DNA from: Streptomyces sp. LUP47B
Lineage (GTDB): Bacteria > Actinomycetota > Actinomycetes > Streptomycetales > Streptomycetaceae
Length of the DNA stretch: 64,000 bases
NCBI RefSeq assembly: GCF_001746295.1
Contig: NZ_MJAH01000015.1
Location: 425,419 to 489,418, forward strand
Direction of reading: 5' to 3'
Shown here: piece after piece, positions 43,351 through 54,821 of the stretch
How the letters are laid out: every line of letters begins with the position of its first letter
Numbering within the stretch: position 1 is the first letter of the stretch
Translations under genes and position numbers: made by a program
Notes under the pieces: generated by a model
Seen by the model: the letters and a program-made list of their open reading frames with translations, nothing else
Told to the model about the DNA's origin: nothing
Database searches by the model: none

Positions 43351-43496
43351 GGAGCAGATGTCGGCGTTCGGGGTCAGGAGGCCAAGGACGGTGTCGGCAG
43401 TTGGAATGAGCGGTCCCCGCTTGCGGGACTAAGCTGCGGAAGGACAGGGAGGGGAAGTTCCCCCCACTGCCTGACCGCTCTGAGGAGCGATTAACG

Positions 43497-46025
<2,529 letters not shown>

Positions 46026-46043
46026 GCCTCAGGGCGACGCCAG

Positions 46044-46077
46044 AAGGGGCCGGTGCTTTTCGAAGCACCGGCCCCTT
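46044..46077 (+). terminator. Intrinsic terminator of clpC with a TTCG tetraloop
   Basis: Perfect 15-base arms (AAGGGGCCGGTGCTT and complement) close on the very stable TTCG loop, with further T after. It lies 18 bases past the clpC stop. Confidence 0.93.
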
Positions 46078-46557
46078 TCTCTGTGCTCGACCAGGGCGGC
46101 CTCGACAACGGGGAAGTGCTTGGCCAAGGGGGACAGCGAGACGGAGGACACTGCGGGGTTCCCGCACAGCCTGCCCTGGGAGAGCGAGGCCGTACGCCGG
46201 GAAGGGCCCGGGGACTCCACATGGCCGGGGGATATGGTGCGGACCAGGGGACCTCGTCCTCGCCGAGAGCGAGCTGCTCGTCCCGCGAGGAGACGAGGGC
46301 GGAGAGCCGGACGGGTTTGTCCACCAGGCCGGCGCCGGGACCGTCCGGCCGGAAGGGTTTCCTCACCGGCCGACCAGACCGGACCCCGATTTGCCGCCGA
46401 GTACGGCCGGCTCCATCCGCCGCCCACATGTGCACTGCGACGGACGGAGCCCAGGGACTGTCCGGCCGATCAGGCCGACTTCAGCCACGGTGCCTGAACA
46501 GTGCGTGCCTGTTCCCGCGACGACGGAGTGATCCGCCGGACAGGCCCCAGCCGAACG
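46078..46557. other. 480-base stretch with no confident gene
   Basis: Between the clpC terminator and the acid phosphatase stop several short open frames exist on both strands, but none has a ribosome site, a recognisable domain, or consistent third-position bias over its length. The first part of a TTG-started frame (46120-46497) has gene-like codons only to about 46240, then loses them. It could be an eroded gene. Confidence 0.5.
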
Positions 46558-47190
46558 TCAGGACAACTGGCCGTCGTAGTCCGGGAGTTTGAAGGTCTTC
46601 TCGGCGTGGCCGCCCGACAGGTCGGTGGTGCTGTTGCCGATGTTCGCGATGATCGTGTAGCCCTTGTTCTCGATGTCGACGCGCTGGGCGGTCTTGTAGG
46701 CGGCGACGTCCTTGAAGAGGTCGATGAAGTTGCGGACGTACAGGCCGCTGACCTGGTAACCGACGTGCTTGAGGTTGTAGTTGGTCACCGAGGCGATGAT
46801 GTCGGGGCGGGCGGTCACGAAGAACAGCGATACGCCGTGCTCCTGGGCGTACTTCGCGACGTCCAGGACGGGCTTGTTGGCCGGCGCGGGGTAGCTGAAG
46901 CCGAAGTCCGTCTCCAGCGTGGTGTTGTCGATGTCGAAGACGATCGCCTGCTTCTCGCCGGTCCCGGCGGCGGCGATACGCGTCTTCAGGTAGGGCAGGG
47001 CCTGGCTCATCACGGCCTGGCAGTCGGTCTGCCAGGTGGCGTAGTCGACGTCTTCGGCGGCGGCCGTAGCGGTCGGGGAAGCGCTGGTGGTCGTCGTCGC
47101 GGCCTCGGCGGGGACGGCCAGGGCGACGAGTGCGGCTGCGGAGACGGTGCTTACGGCGATGCGGTGCGCCCAGGGGCGTCGGCTTGTCAC
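46558..47190 (-). CDS. Secreted HAD-family acid phosphatase (PF03767-like)
   Basis: A 210-residue exported phosphatase. The N-terminus is a signal peptide (RRPWAHRIAVSTVSAAALVALAVPAEAA, with an AEA-A cleavage site near residue 30). The catalytic motif I is DIDNTTLET, the DxDxT type of class B/plant acid phosphatases. Later come the FFVTARPD Ser/Thr motif and IIANIGNSTTDLSGG carrying the acidic motif region. It probably scavenges phosphate from organic esters outside the cell. The GTG at 47190 has GAGAGGA about 10 bases upstream. It is divergent from the M23 peptidase gene. Confidence 0.88.
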   Translation of the reverse strand: MTSRRPWAHRIAVSTVSAAALVALAVPAEAATTTTSASPTATAAAEDVDYATWQTDCQAVMSQALPYLKTRIAAAGTGEKQAIVFDIDNTTLETDFGFSYPAPANKPVLDVAKYAQEHGVSLFFVTARPDIIASVTNYNLKHVGYQVSGLYVRNFIDLFKDVAAYKTAQRVDIENKGYTIIANIGNSTTDLSGGHAEKTFKLPDYDGQLS

Positions 47191-47563
47191 GGTGTGGGGG
47201 TCCTCTCACGTCCGGAAACGCTGCAGTTGTCGCGTGCATGCTTGTTGGTGAGGGTGGCGCGAGGGGAACCGTAGGGTTACCGGTTGGTAGGAAGCCAGAG
47301 GCGTGCGTCACATGGCACGGCTTTTGCCTTTGGGGTGCCGGTGACTTGCCGCACAGGCGATTTGTCCGTTACTAGCGGGAATAGTCGTGGGATTCAGTGC
47401 GGAATAGGACATCTCGCACGACCCGGCGCGACCTATTACTACAGTCCGTCGTAGATGTGCTGTTTGGGGGTTTTTGGCCCCCGGGGGTACCAAGGGTTGT
47501 CCCATCCGGTCGCCGCTGTGCGCCGGATGGTTTTCCTGTCCCCCAGGCATTCATGAGGTTCTG
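47191..47563. other. Divergent intergenic region between acid phosphatase and M23 peptidase genes
   Basis: No gene is seen in 373 bases. The right half is less GC-rich and should hold both promoters. A dyad CCATCCGG...CCGGATGG (47502-47530) and a GGGGGTTTTTGGCCCCC hairpin (near 47466-47482) would fold in the leader RNA of the peptidase gene. I looked for the c-di-AMP riboswitch often found ahead of such peptidases and do not see its conserved blocks. Confidence 0.5.
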
Positions 47564-48112
47564 ATGTTCCAGCGCGTCTTCAACCGCTCTTCCCGTACGT
47601 CCCTGCTCCGCACCCGTGTTGCCGTCGTGGCCGCGTCCGTCGGAACGACGGTCGCACTGGGGGCGGGAGTCGCCTCGGCGGCGTCCTCCTCGGCCCACTG
47701 GGTCGACCCGGTGAAGAAGTACACGCTCAGCGCGAGCTACGCCCAGGCCGGGAGCATGTGGCACTCCACCCACAGCGGGCAGGACTTCGCCGTGCCGAGC
47801 GGTACGACCGTCGTCGCCGCGCACGGCGGGACTGTCGTCAAGGCGGGCCCGGGAGGCGCCGGTGACGGTGCCGCCTACGGCAACGCCATAGTGATCAAGC
47901 ACAGCAAGGGGCGGTACTCGCAGTACGCCCACCTCTCGCGGATCAAGGTCAAGGTCGGCCAGGTCGTCAAGACCGGCCAGCGCATCGCCCTGTCCGGCAA
48001 CACCGGCAACTCCAGCGGCCCGCACCTGCACTTCGAGATCCGCAAGACCGCCAACTACGGCTCCGCGATAGACCCGGTCGCCTTCCTGCGGGCCCAGGGC
48101 GTCAAGGTCTGA
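47564..48112 (+). CDS. Secreted M23-family peptidase (LytM/lysostaphin type)
   Basis: A 182-residue exported endopeptidase acting on peptidoglycan. A signal peptide occupies residues 1-40 (RTRVAVVAASVGTTVALGAGVASAAS). The M23 domain has HSGQDFAVPSGTTVVAAHGGTVV (the HxxxD zinc motif, HSGQD), and GNTGNSSGPHLHFEIR (the HxH motif). Everything else in the family is present. There is no LysM or other targeting domain. The leader has strong hairpins. Convergent with the TetR gene, 12 bases after the stop. Confidence 0.93.
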   Translation: MFQRVFNRSSRTSLLRTRVAVVAASVGTTVALGAGVASAASSSAHWVDPVKKYTLSASYAQAGSMWHSTHSGQDFAVPSGTTVVAAHGGTVVKAGPGGAGDGAAYGNAIVIKHSKGRYSQYAHLSRIKVKVGQVVKTGQRIALSGNTGNSSGPHLHFEIRKTANYGSAIDPVAFLRAQGVKV

Positions 48113-48124
48113 GCGGCTGACCGC

Positions 48125-48721
48125 CTACGCGTTCGCTCCGCCCCGGTGGGCCTGGGTGACCAGGTCCGTCGCCACCTCGAGGACCGCCTTGCGCTTGGCC
48201 TCCTGGTCGGCGGCGATGTCCTGGAGGAAGAACATCCCGGCGTGCATGGTGAAGATCGCGCTGACGCAGCGGACCTGGTCGGTCAGGTCCGCCTCCGGAT
48301 CGATGATGATCTCGCGCAGCCCCTGCATGCGCTCCTTGAAGGTCTCACCCACGCGCAGTTCGCGGACCGCCGCCTGGTTCTCCTGCATGAAGCGGAACAG
48401 CGGTGCCGCGCCGGCCAGGATCTCGCTGTAGCGCCGCACGATCTCCTGCTTGGTCTCCAGGGTGTGCGGCTGCTTCCTGCCCCACTCGATCAGGTCGAGG
48501 ATCGGCTGCGTCAGATCGTCGAAGATGCTGACGAGGATCTCTTCCTTGGTCTTGAAGTGGTAGTAGAGCGCCGCCTTGGTCACGTCCAGGTGCTCGGCGA
48601 TCTCCCGCAGGGACGTCTTCTCGTACCCCTGCTCCGCGAAGAGTCCGAGGGCCACGTCCTGGATGCGCTGGCGTGTGTTGCCGCGGCGCTGCTGCTTCGT
48701 GACGTCCATGGTGCCGCCCAT
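48125..48721 (-). CDS. TetR-family transcriptional repressor of the efflux gene
   Basis: A 198-residue TetR protein. The N-terminal HTH is RQRIQDVALGLFAEQGYEKTSLREIAEHLDVTKAALYYHFKTKEEI, followed by an all-helical ligand-binding domain with a TMHAGMFFL segment. The ATG at 48721 has GAGGAG 7 bases upstream; an internal ATG at 48709 is less likely. The divergent MFS exporter shares a 143-base region with a long inverted repeat, so the protein probably represses both. This is the layout of streptomycete TetR/MFS pairs such as PqrAB. The ligand is unknown. Confidence 0.92.
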   Translation of the reverse strand: MGGTMDVTKQQRRGNTRQRIQDVALGLFAEQGYEKTSLREIAEHLDVTKAALYYHFKTKEEILVSIFDDLTQPILDLIEWGRKQPHTLETKQEIVRRYSEILAGAAPLFRFMQENQAAVRELRVGETFKERMQGLREIIIDPEADLTDQVRCVSAIFTMHAGMFFLQDIAADQEAKRKAVLEVATDLVTQAHRGGANA

Positions 48722-48747
48722 CCTCGTGCTCCTCGGCTTCCCATAAA

Positions 48748-48819
48748 ACTTACTTGACGCCCGGCTAGTTATGCCTCTACCTTCCCCAGTGTAGACAACT
48801 AGCCGGGCGGCAAGTAAGT
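48748..48819. promoter_or_regulatory. 23-base inverted repeat between tetR-type and MFS genes
   Basis: Left arm 48748-48770 and right arm 48797-48819 are reverse complements except one base, with centres 49 bases apart. Each arm contains ACTTG-N8-CTAGT or its complement, an imperfect dyad fit for a TetR dimer. The right arm overlaps a candidate promoter TAGACA (48792-48797), N17, TAAGTG (48815-48820) for the exporter. Binding by the neighbouring TetR is inferred. Confidence 0.8.
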
Positions 48820-48864
48820 GCCCCCGGCGGGGGAAGTACCGCAGGACCTCAGGGGAGTGGAACG

Positions 48865-50430
48865 ATGGCGGACACACAGACGGTCGAGACGGAGCCGGAC
48901 AAGAAACAGCGCAGTGTGCGGGTCGTCCTGCTCGCGCTGATGATCACCATGATGCTCGCGATGCTCGACAACATGATCGTGGGCACCGCGATGCCGACGA
49001 TCGTGGGCGAACTCGGCGGGCTCGAACACCTCTCGTGGGTCGTGACGGCCTACACGCTGGCCACTGCGGCCGCCACCCCGCTCTGGGGCAAGCTCGGCGA
49101 CATGTACGGCCGCAAGGGCGTCTTCATGACGTCGATCGTGCTCTTCCTGATCGGCTCCGCGCTCAGCGGTATGGCGCAGGACATGGGGCAGCTCATCGGT
49201 TTCCGGGCCGTGCAGGGCCTCGGCGCCGGCGGTCTGATGGTCGGCGTCATGGCGATCATCGGTGACCTGATCCCGCCCCGGGAGCGCGGTAAGTACCAGG
49301 GCATGATGGCGGGCGTCATGGCGCTCGCGATGATCGGCGGTCCGCTGGTCGGCGGCACCATCACCGACAACTGGGGCTGGCGCTGGTCCTTCTACATCAA
49401 CCTGCCGCTCGGCGTGGTGGCGCTCGGCCTCATCAGCGTCGTGCTGCACCTGCCGGCGAAGCGCGCGCAGGCGCGGATCGACTATCTCGGCGCCGCGCTG
49501 CTGACCGTCGGCATCACCTCCATCGTGCTGGTGACCACCTGGGGCGGCACGGAGTACGCCTGGACGTCCGCGCGGATCATGGAGCTGATCGGGATCGGTG
49601 TCGCCGCGCTCGTCGGGTTCGTGTTCTGGCAGACCAAGGCGGCCGAGCCGGTTCTTCCGCTGCACATCTTCCGCAGCCGCAACTTCACGCTGATGTCGAT
49701 CATCGGCTTCGTCACCGGCTTCGTGATGTTCGGCGCCACCCTCTTCCTGCCGCTGTACCAGCAGTCCGTGCAGGGCGCCTCCGCCACCAACTCCGGGCTG
49801 CTGCTCCTGCCGATGCTCGGCGCGATGCTGGTGACCTCGATGGTCGCGGGACGGGTGACCACCAACAGCGGGCGGTACTACGTCTTCCCGGTCCTCGGCA
49901 GCGTCCTGATGGTCATCGGGCTGTACCTGCTGTCGACGATGGACACGGGGACCTCGCGGCTCACGTCCGGCGTCTTCATGGCCGTCGTCGGTCTCGGCAT
50001 GGGCTGCCTGATGCAGATCACCATGCTGGTCGCGCAGAACAGCGTCGAGATGAAGGACATGGGCGTCGCGTCCTCGTCCACCACCCTGTTCCGTACGCTC
50101 GGCTCCTCCTTCGGTGTCGCCATCATGGGTGCGCTGTTCAACCACCGGGTCCAGGACACCATGGCCGAGCGGGGCGGGTCGCTGGGTTCCAAGGTGACCG
50201 AGCAGTCCGCGCAGCTGGACGCGAAGAGCCTGGAGAAGCTGCCGGACGCGGTGCGCGAGGCGTACCAGTACGCGGTCTCCGCCGGCACCCACTCGGCGTT
50301 CCTGCTCGGATCGATCGTCGCCGTGGTCGCGCTGGTGGCGGCGGTGTTCGTCAAGGAGGTGCCGCTGAAGGGCGCGGGACCGCAGAAGTCGGCGGACGAC
50401 GCGGCGCCGGCTCCGCTGGTCGAGGTCTGA
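48865..50430 (+). CDS. MFS multidrug exporter, DHA2 (14-TMS, EmrB/QacA) family
   Basis: A 521-residue exporter with about 14 hydrophobic segments. DHA2 signatures are LDNMIVGTAMPTIVGEL in helix 1, motif A GKLGDMYGRKGVF, motif C with GGPLVGGTITDNWGWRWSFYINLP, and GASATNSGLLLLPM later. It pumps drugs or toxic metabolites with proton influx. The cytoplasmic tail is acidic and short. GGAGTGG precedes the ATG. A clear terminator follows, so it is a single-gene unit controlled from the shared TetR operator. The substrate is unknown. Confidence 0.94.
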   Translation: MADTQTVETEPDKKQRSVRVVLLALMITMMLAMLDNMIVGTAMPTIVGELGGLEHLSWVVTAYTLATAAATPLWGKLGDMYGRKGVFMTSIVLFLIGSALSGMAQDMGQLIGFRAVQGLGAGGLMVGVMAIIGDLIPPRERGKYQGMMAGVMALAMIGGPLVGGTITDNWGWRWSFYINLPLGVVALGLISVVLHLPAKRAQARIDYLGAALLTVGITSIVLVTTWGGTEYAWTSARIMELIGIGVAALVGFVFWQTKAAEPVLPLHIFRSRNFTLMSIIGFVTGFVMFGATLFLPLYQQSVQGASATNSGLLLLPMLGAMLVTSMVAGRVTTNSGRYYVFPVLGSVLMVIGLYLLSTMDTGTSRLTSGVFMAVVGLGMGCLMQITMLVAQNSVEMKDMGVASSSTTLFRTLGSSFGVAIMGALFNHRVQDTMAERGGSLGSKVTEQSAQLDAKSLEKLPDAVREAYQYAVSAGTHSAFLLGSIVAVVALVAAVFVKEVPLKGAGPQKSADDAAPAPLVEV

Positions 50431-50448
50431 GCCGAACCTCCTGAAACC

Positions 50449-50484
50449 GAAGGCCCCCGGATGGTGTCCGCCCCGGGGGCCTTC
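50449..50484 (+). terminator. Terminator of the MFS gene
   Basis: Perfect 12-base arms (GAAGGCCCCCGG and complement) around a 12-base loop, followed by a short pyrimidine run. Confidence 0.85.
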
Positions 50485-50536
50485 TTCATGCGCGCTCGCG
50501 GGGTCGATGTCAGTGCCGCGTGCCACCATCGGCCTC

Positions 50537-51031
50537 ATGGACAAGGTGCGGCAGATCCGGCTCGCCAAGGACGCCATGGACCGCGACTGGGCCGATCCCG
50601 CCCTGGACCTGGACGCCGTCGCGGCGCATGCCGGGTACTCGCGGTATCACTTCCTGCGCGCCTTCAAGGAGGCGTACGGCGAGACGCCCGGGCAGTACCT
50701 CACGCACCGGCGGATCGAGCGGGCCGAGGAGATGCTGAGGGGGGCCGATCTGAGGGTGACCGAGATCTGCCACCTGGTCGGCTTCAGCAGCCTCGGCACC
50801 TTCTCCGCCCGCTTCAAGGCGCGGACCGGGCTCACCCCGAGCGAGTACCGCACCAAGCACGTGGGCCGCGGCGCCGCCCTGATCCCCGGGTGCTACGCCA
50901 TGCTCTGGGCCGGCGGATTCCCCACCGCGAGAACGGCGACGAGGACCGCAACTTTGAAGAAGCGGCCCGGCCCCGGCCCTGCCTACGGTGACGGAGAGGA
51001 ACCCCCGCACGACAGGAGAGCAGAGCCATGA
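50537..51031 (+). CDS. Short AraC-family transcriptional regulator
   Basis: A 164-residue protein with the AraC DNA-binding domain at the N-terminus (about residues 10-105), containing two helix-turn-helix units (LDLDAVAAHAGYSRYHFLRAFKEAYGETPGQYLTHRRI and VTEICHLVGFSSLGTFSARFKARTGLTPSEYR). There is no separate ligand domain; the C-terminal 60 residues are Arg/Pro-rich. The ATG at 50537 is preferred; an in-frame start 10 codons earlier exists. Its stop overlaps the start of the VOC gene (ATGA), so the two are co-expressed. Confidence 0.88.
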   Translation: MDKVRQIRLAKDAMDRDWADPALDLDAVAAHAGYSRYHFLRAFKEAYGETPGQYLTHRRIERAEEMLRGADLRVTEICHLVGFSSLGTFSARFKARTGLTPSEYRTKHVGRGAALIPGCYAMLWAGGFPTARTATRTATLKKRPGPGPAYGDGEEPPHDRRAEP

Positions 51032-51462
51032 TCCAGGGACTGGGCATCGCCACCGTATGGACCTTCGACCAGCAACGCACGAAGGCCTTCTTCACCGAGA
51101 AGCTCGACTTCGAGGTGCGCAGCGAGGTCTCGATGGGCGAGATGACATGGGTCACCGTCAGCGCCAAGGAGCAGCAGGGCGTCGAGCTGGCCCTGATGAG
51201 CCTCGACGGCCCCGGGCTGGACCCCGAGTCCGCCGAGGCGCTGAAGAAGCTCGTCGGCAAGGGCGTGATGGGCGCCGGAGCGTTCCGTACGGACGACTGC
51301 CGCGGTGACTACGAGACGTTCCGGGCGCGCGGGGTGGAGTTCATCCAGGAACCGCAGGAGCGGCCGTACGGCATCGAGGCGATCTTCCGCGACGACAGCG
51401 GCAACTGGTACTCGCTGACCCAGCGCCGTGAGGAGCTCGACTTCTCGAAGGACTGGGCGTGA
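51028..51462 (+). CDS. VOC (glyoxalase/bleomycin resistance-like) superfamily protein
   Basis: A 144-residue single VOC domain of paired beta-alpha-beta-beta-beta units: IQGLGIATVWTFDQQRTKAFFTEKLDFEVRSEVSMGEMTWVTVS, then the second half with DDCRGDYETFRARGVEFIQEPQERPYGIEAIFRDDSGNWYSLTQR. Such proteins often bind metals or small ligands. The pairing with a short AraC regulator is common in streptomycetes, where the regulator may control this gene. AGGAG is upstream. Coupled to the methyltransferase by a GTG overlapping its stop. Confidence 0.9.
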   Translation: MIQGLGIATVWTFDQQRTKAFFTEKLDFEVRSEVSMGEMTWVTVSAKEQQGVELALMSLDGPGLDPESAEALKKLVGKGVMGAGAFRTDDCRGDYETFRARGVEFIQEPQERPYGIEAIFRDDSGNWYSLTQRREELDFSKDWA

Positions 51463-52352
51463 CGGACACCGGGGAGGAACCGGCCGTCGCGGACCACACG
51501 GCCGTACGGGTCGCCCTCTGGCGGGCCCTGCACGTCCGCGCGGATCCGCCGCCGCATGTCCTGGAGGACGAGATCGGGCTGCGGCTCGCGGACCCGGACG
51601 ACGGCTGGCGCGACCGCCCCGACATGGACGTGGACGCCACGCGCCGCACCCGCGCGTCGATCGTGGCCCGGGCCCGGTTCGTCGAGGACCTGGTCGTCGA
51701 GGCGGTCGGGCGAGGGGTGGACCAGTACGTGGTCCTCGGCGCCGGTCTCGACACTTTCGCCCAGCGCAGGCCCGAGGTCGCCGCGGCGAGCGGGCTGCGG
51801 GTCTTCGAGGTGGACAGGGCCGGCCCGCAGGCCTGGAAGCGGCGGCGGCTCATGGACCTGGGGCTCGGCGTCCCCGATTGGCTGCGGCTCGTGCCGGTCG
51901 ACTTCGAGGGGGACTGGTGGGGGCGGCTCGTCGAGGCGGGGCTCGATCCCGCGCGGCCCGCGGCGGTGGCCTCCACGGGCGTCACCATGTACCTCACCCG
52001 TGAGGCCGTCGCGGCCACGTTCCGCCTGGGCGCCGGGCTCGCCCCGGGTTCCACGCTGGTCACGACCTTCCTGCGGCCGTTGGAGGACGTCGAGCCGGAG
52101 CAGCGGCCACAGCTCGAGGCCGCCGTCGCGGGCGCACGGGCCGCGGGGACACCGTTCCTGAGCTTCTACCGGCCGTCCGAGATCCTGGCCCTGGCCCACG
52201 AGTCCGGCTTCACCAAGGCCCAGCACGTGCCGGCGGAGGAGCTGGACCGGCGCTACTTCGAGGGACGGACGGACGGGCTACGGCCGTCCAGGGGAGAGGA
52301 GCTGATGCTGGCGCGGGTCACGGGGGCAGCGGATGGCTCCCCTGTGCCGTAG
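51459..52352 (+). CDS. Class I SAM-dependent methyltransferase (LCMT/TIGR00027-like)
   Basis: A 297-residue methyltransferase of the leucine carboxyl methyltransferase-like family, common in actinobacteria and implicated in polyketide or unknown metabolite methylation. Visible are DMDVDATRRTRASIVARARFVEDLV, the SAM motif YVVLGAGLDTFAQR, the acidic VFEVDRAGPQAWKRRRL, and the TGVTMYLTREAV segment. It starts at a GTG overlapping the VOC stop. The last 20 codons are repeated, in degraded form, three more times downstream. Confidence 0.87.
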   Translation: MTDTGEEPAVADHTAVRVALWRALHVRADPPPHVLEDEIGLRLADPDDGWRDRPDMDVDATRRTRASIVARARFVEDLVVEAVGRGVDQYVVLGAGLDTFAQRRPEVAAASGLRVFEVDRAGPQAWKRRRLMDLGLGVPDWLRLVPVDFEGDWWGRLVEAGLDPARPAAVASTGVTMYLTREAVAATFRLGAGLAPGSTLVTTFLRPLEDVEPEQRPQLEAAVAGARAAGTPFLSFYRPSEILALAHESGFTKAQHVPAEELDRRYFEGRTDGLRPSRGEELMLARVTGAADGSPVP

Positions 52353-52760
52353 GCGCGTGTCGCGGCAGCCGCAGTGCGGCCGGCGCGGCGTCCGTCGGAG
52401 GGTGGATGGACGGGGGTGGGTCCATCGAGGGGGAGGGGCTGATGCCGGCGTGGGGCATGGCGGCATCTGGTGGCCCCCGTGGCTGAAGGTGCGTGTTGCG
52501 GCAGCCGCAGTGTGGCCACCGCGGCGTCCGTCGGGGGCGGATGGACCGGTGCGGCCGTCGCAGGGGGAGGAGTTGATGCTGGCGTGGGTCACGGCGGCAG
52601 CCGCAGCCCGGTCTGCGCGGCTTCCGTCGGGGCGCCCTTCGGAGGGCGGATGGACGGGGGTGGGTCCGTCGCGGGGGAGGGCCTGATGCCGGCGTGGGTC
52701 ACGGCAGCATCTGGTGGCTGCCCGTGGCCGTAGGTGCGTGTTCCGGCAGCCACAGCACTG
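52258..52760 (+). repeat. Degenerate tandem duplication of the methyltransferase 3' end
   Basis: A segment whose core encodes GEELMLARVT (GAGAGGAGCTGATGCTGGCG in the first copy) recurs with the (C/T)TGATG at 52302, 52439, 52573 and 52683, spacings 137, 134 and 110. Copies also share a GTCCGTC...GGATGGAC block and a GTGT(C/T)GCGGCAGCC block. Only the first is in the methyltransferase. The last copy lies in the 3' end of cseC. The intervening 346 bases hold no separate gene. Confidence 0.85.
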
Positions 52761-54033
52761 CGACCGCGCCCTCCGCCGGGGAGCCCTGCGGGAGGCCGAC
52801 CGGACGGACGTTGCGGAATGTCAGCCGTGCTCCCAGCACCCGTGCCTGCCCCGCCGCGATGGTCAGTCCGAGTCCGTGGCCGTGGCCCGCGCGGTCCGCG
52901 CTGCCCGTGCGGAAGCGGCTCGGGCCGTCCGCGAGGAGGTCCTCGGGGAAGCCGGGGCCATGGTCGCGGACGCGGATGACCCGGCCCTCGACGGTGACCT
53001 GGACGGGCGGCTTGCCGTGCCGGGCGGCGTTGGCGAGGAGGTTGAACAGCACGCGCTCCAGGCGGCGCGGGTCGGTCGTGACCTCCGACTCGTGCACCAC
53101 GCGCACCTCGATCTCCGGGTCCTTGGCCGCCACCCGCCGGGCGACGAACTCGCCGAGCAGGATGTCCTGGAGCTCCGCCCGCTCGGAGGCACCGTCGAGA
53201 CGGGCGACCTCCAGGACGTCCTCGACAAGGGTGCGCATGGCTTTCGCCCGGTCCAGGACCAGTTCCGTGGGGCGGCCCGGAGGCAGCAGTTCCGCCGCCG
53301 TCAGCAGACCCGTCACCGGTGTCCGCAGCTCGTGCGCGATGTCCGCGGTGACCCGGCGCTCGGCCTCCAGCCGCTGCTGGAGCGCGTCCGCCATGGCGTC
53401 CACCGCGCTGGCGAGGTCATCGGTCTCGTCCCGTACGACCCCGCCGATCGCGTCCCGCACCCGTACGTCCGTGTCCCCCTTGGCCATCTGGTTGGCCGCG
53501 GCCGCGGCCTTCCGCAGCCGCCGCGACAGCTGCCCGCCGATGAGCACGCCGAGCGCGCTGCCGCCGAGGACCACCGCGATGGAGCCGATCACCAGGGCCT
53601 GGTCGAGGTCGTTGAGGATGTCGGTGCTGCGGTCGGTGAACCCGGTGTGCAGGGACAGCACATGGCCGCCCTTGACCGGGACGGCCGCCCAGATGTCCGG
53701 GCCCCGGTCGGGCCGGTCGGAGACGTACGTCGCCCGGCGGCCCTCCTCGACCTTCTCGCGCAGCGCGGGCGGCAGATGACGGTCGTCGACCGCGATGCTG
53801 GGGAAGTTCGGCTTGCCCGTCAGCTCGTAGTTGCGCTGGGCGATCTGGATCCGCTCGTCCGCGAGGTCGCGCGCGTTGTCCAGCATCGAGACACGCGCCG
53901 CGTTGTGCACGACCAGACTGAGCGCGACCGCCACGAGCGCGCCGACCAGCGCGATCGCCGCGCTCAGCTTCCACCTCAGCCCGGTCCGCACGGCCACCCG
54001 CTCCGCCACCGGTCCCCGAAGGATCCCCCGCAT
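52699..54033 (-). CDS. cseC: Sensor histidine kinase of the sigE envelope-stress system
   Basis: A 444-residue membrane kinase for cell-wall stress. Two membrane helices (about residues 22-45 and 145-168) flank a sensor loop (QIAQRNYELTGKPNFPSIAV). A HAMP linker, the H-box VTADIAHELRTPVTGLL (His), the N-box NLLANAARHG and the G-box DHGPGFPED follow. It sits downstream of cseB and sigE, the known order for the sigE-cseABC operon of S. coelicolor. The ending, with a stop at 52699, falls in the repeat array, so the C-terminal tail (TGSHQMLP) may be recent. Confidence 0.94.
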   Translation of the reverse strand: MRGILRGPVAERVAVRTGLRWKLSAAIALVGALVAVALSLVVHNAARVSMLDNARDLADERIQIAQRNYELTGKPNFPSIAVDDRHLPPALREKVEEGRRATYVSDRPDRGPDIWAAVPVKGGHVLSLHTGFTDRSTDILNDLDQALVIGSIAVVLGGSALGVLIGGQLSRRLRKAAAAANQMAKGDTDVRVRDAIGGVVRDETDDLASAVDAMADALQQRLEAERRVTADIAHELRTPVTGLLTAAELLPPGRPTELVLDRAKAMRTLVEDVLEVARLDGASERAELQDILLGEFVARRVAAKDPEIEVRVVHESEVTTDPRRLERVLFNLLANAARHGKPPVQVTVEGRVIRVRDHGPGFPEDLLADGPSRFRTGSADRAGHGHGLGLTIAAGQARVLGARLTFRNVRPVGLPQGSPAEGAVAVLWLPEHAPTATGSHQMLP

Positions 54034-54050
54034 ACCCCAGGCCCCCCTGC

Positions 54051-54755
<705 letters not shown>

Positions 54756-54821
54756 CCGGGTGCTCTCACTCTTCGGTGTCGATGCGGTCACTGGGGGATC
54801 GTTCCGGGCGGCCCGATCGGT

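Noticed and set aside
43401..43435. A second clpC promoter at TTGGAA...TAAGCT
   Set aside because: The spacing is 23 bases, too long for a housekeeping promoter, and GGAAT there is not followed by GTT at 18 bases.
46120..46497. A TTG-started open frame in the gap after clpC
   Set aside because: No ribosome site or known domain, and coding bias is lost half-way. Kept only as a possible eroded gene.
47300..47563. c-di-AMP (ydaO-type) riboswitch ahead of the M23 peptidase
   Set aside because: Such riboswitches precede related peptidases in actinobacteria, but the conserved sequence blocks are not found in this leader; only simple hairpins are visible.
52258..52760. CRISPR array or IS-derived repeats
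   Set aside because: Repeats are 110-137 bases, degenerate, contiguous and related to the methyltransferase end. There are no spacers, no cas genes, no transposase and no target-site duplications.
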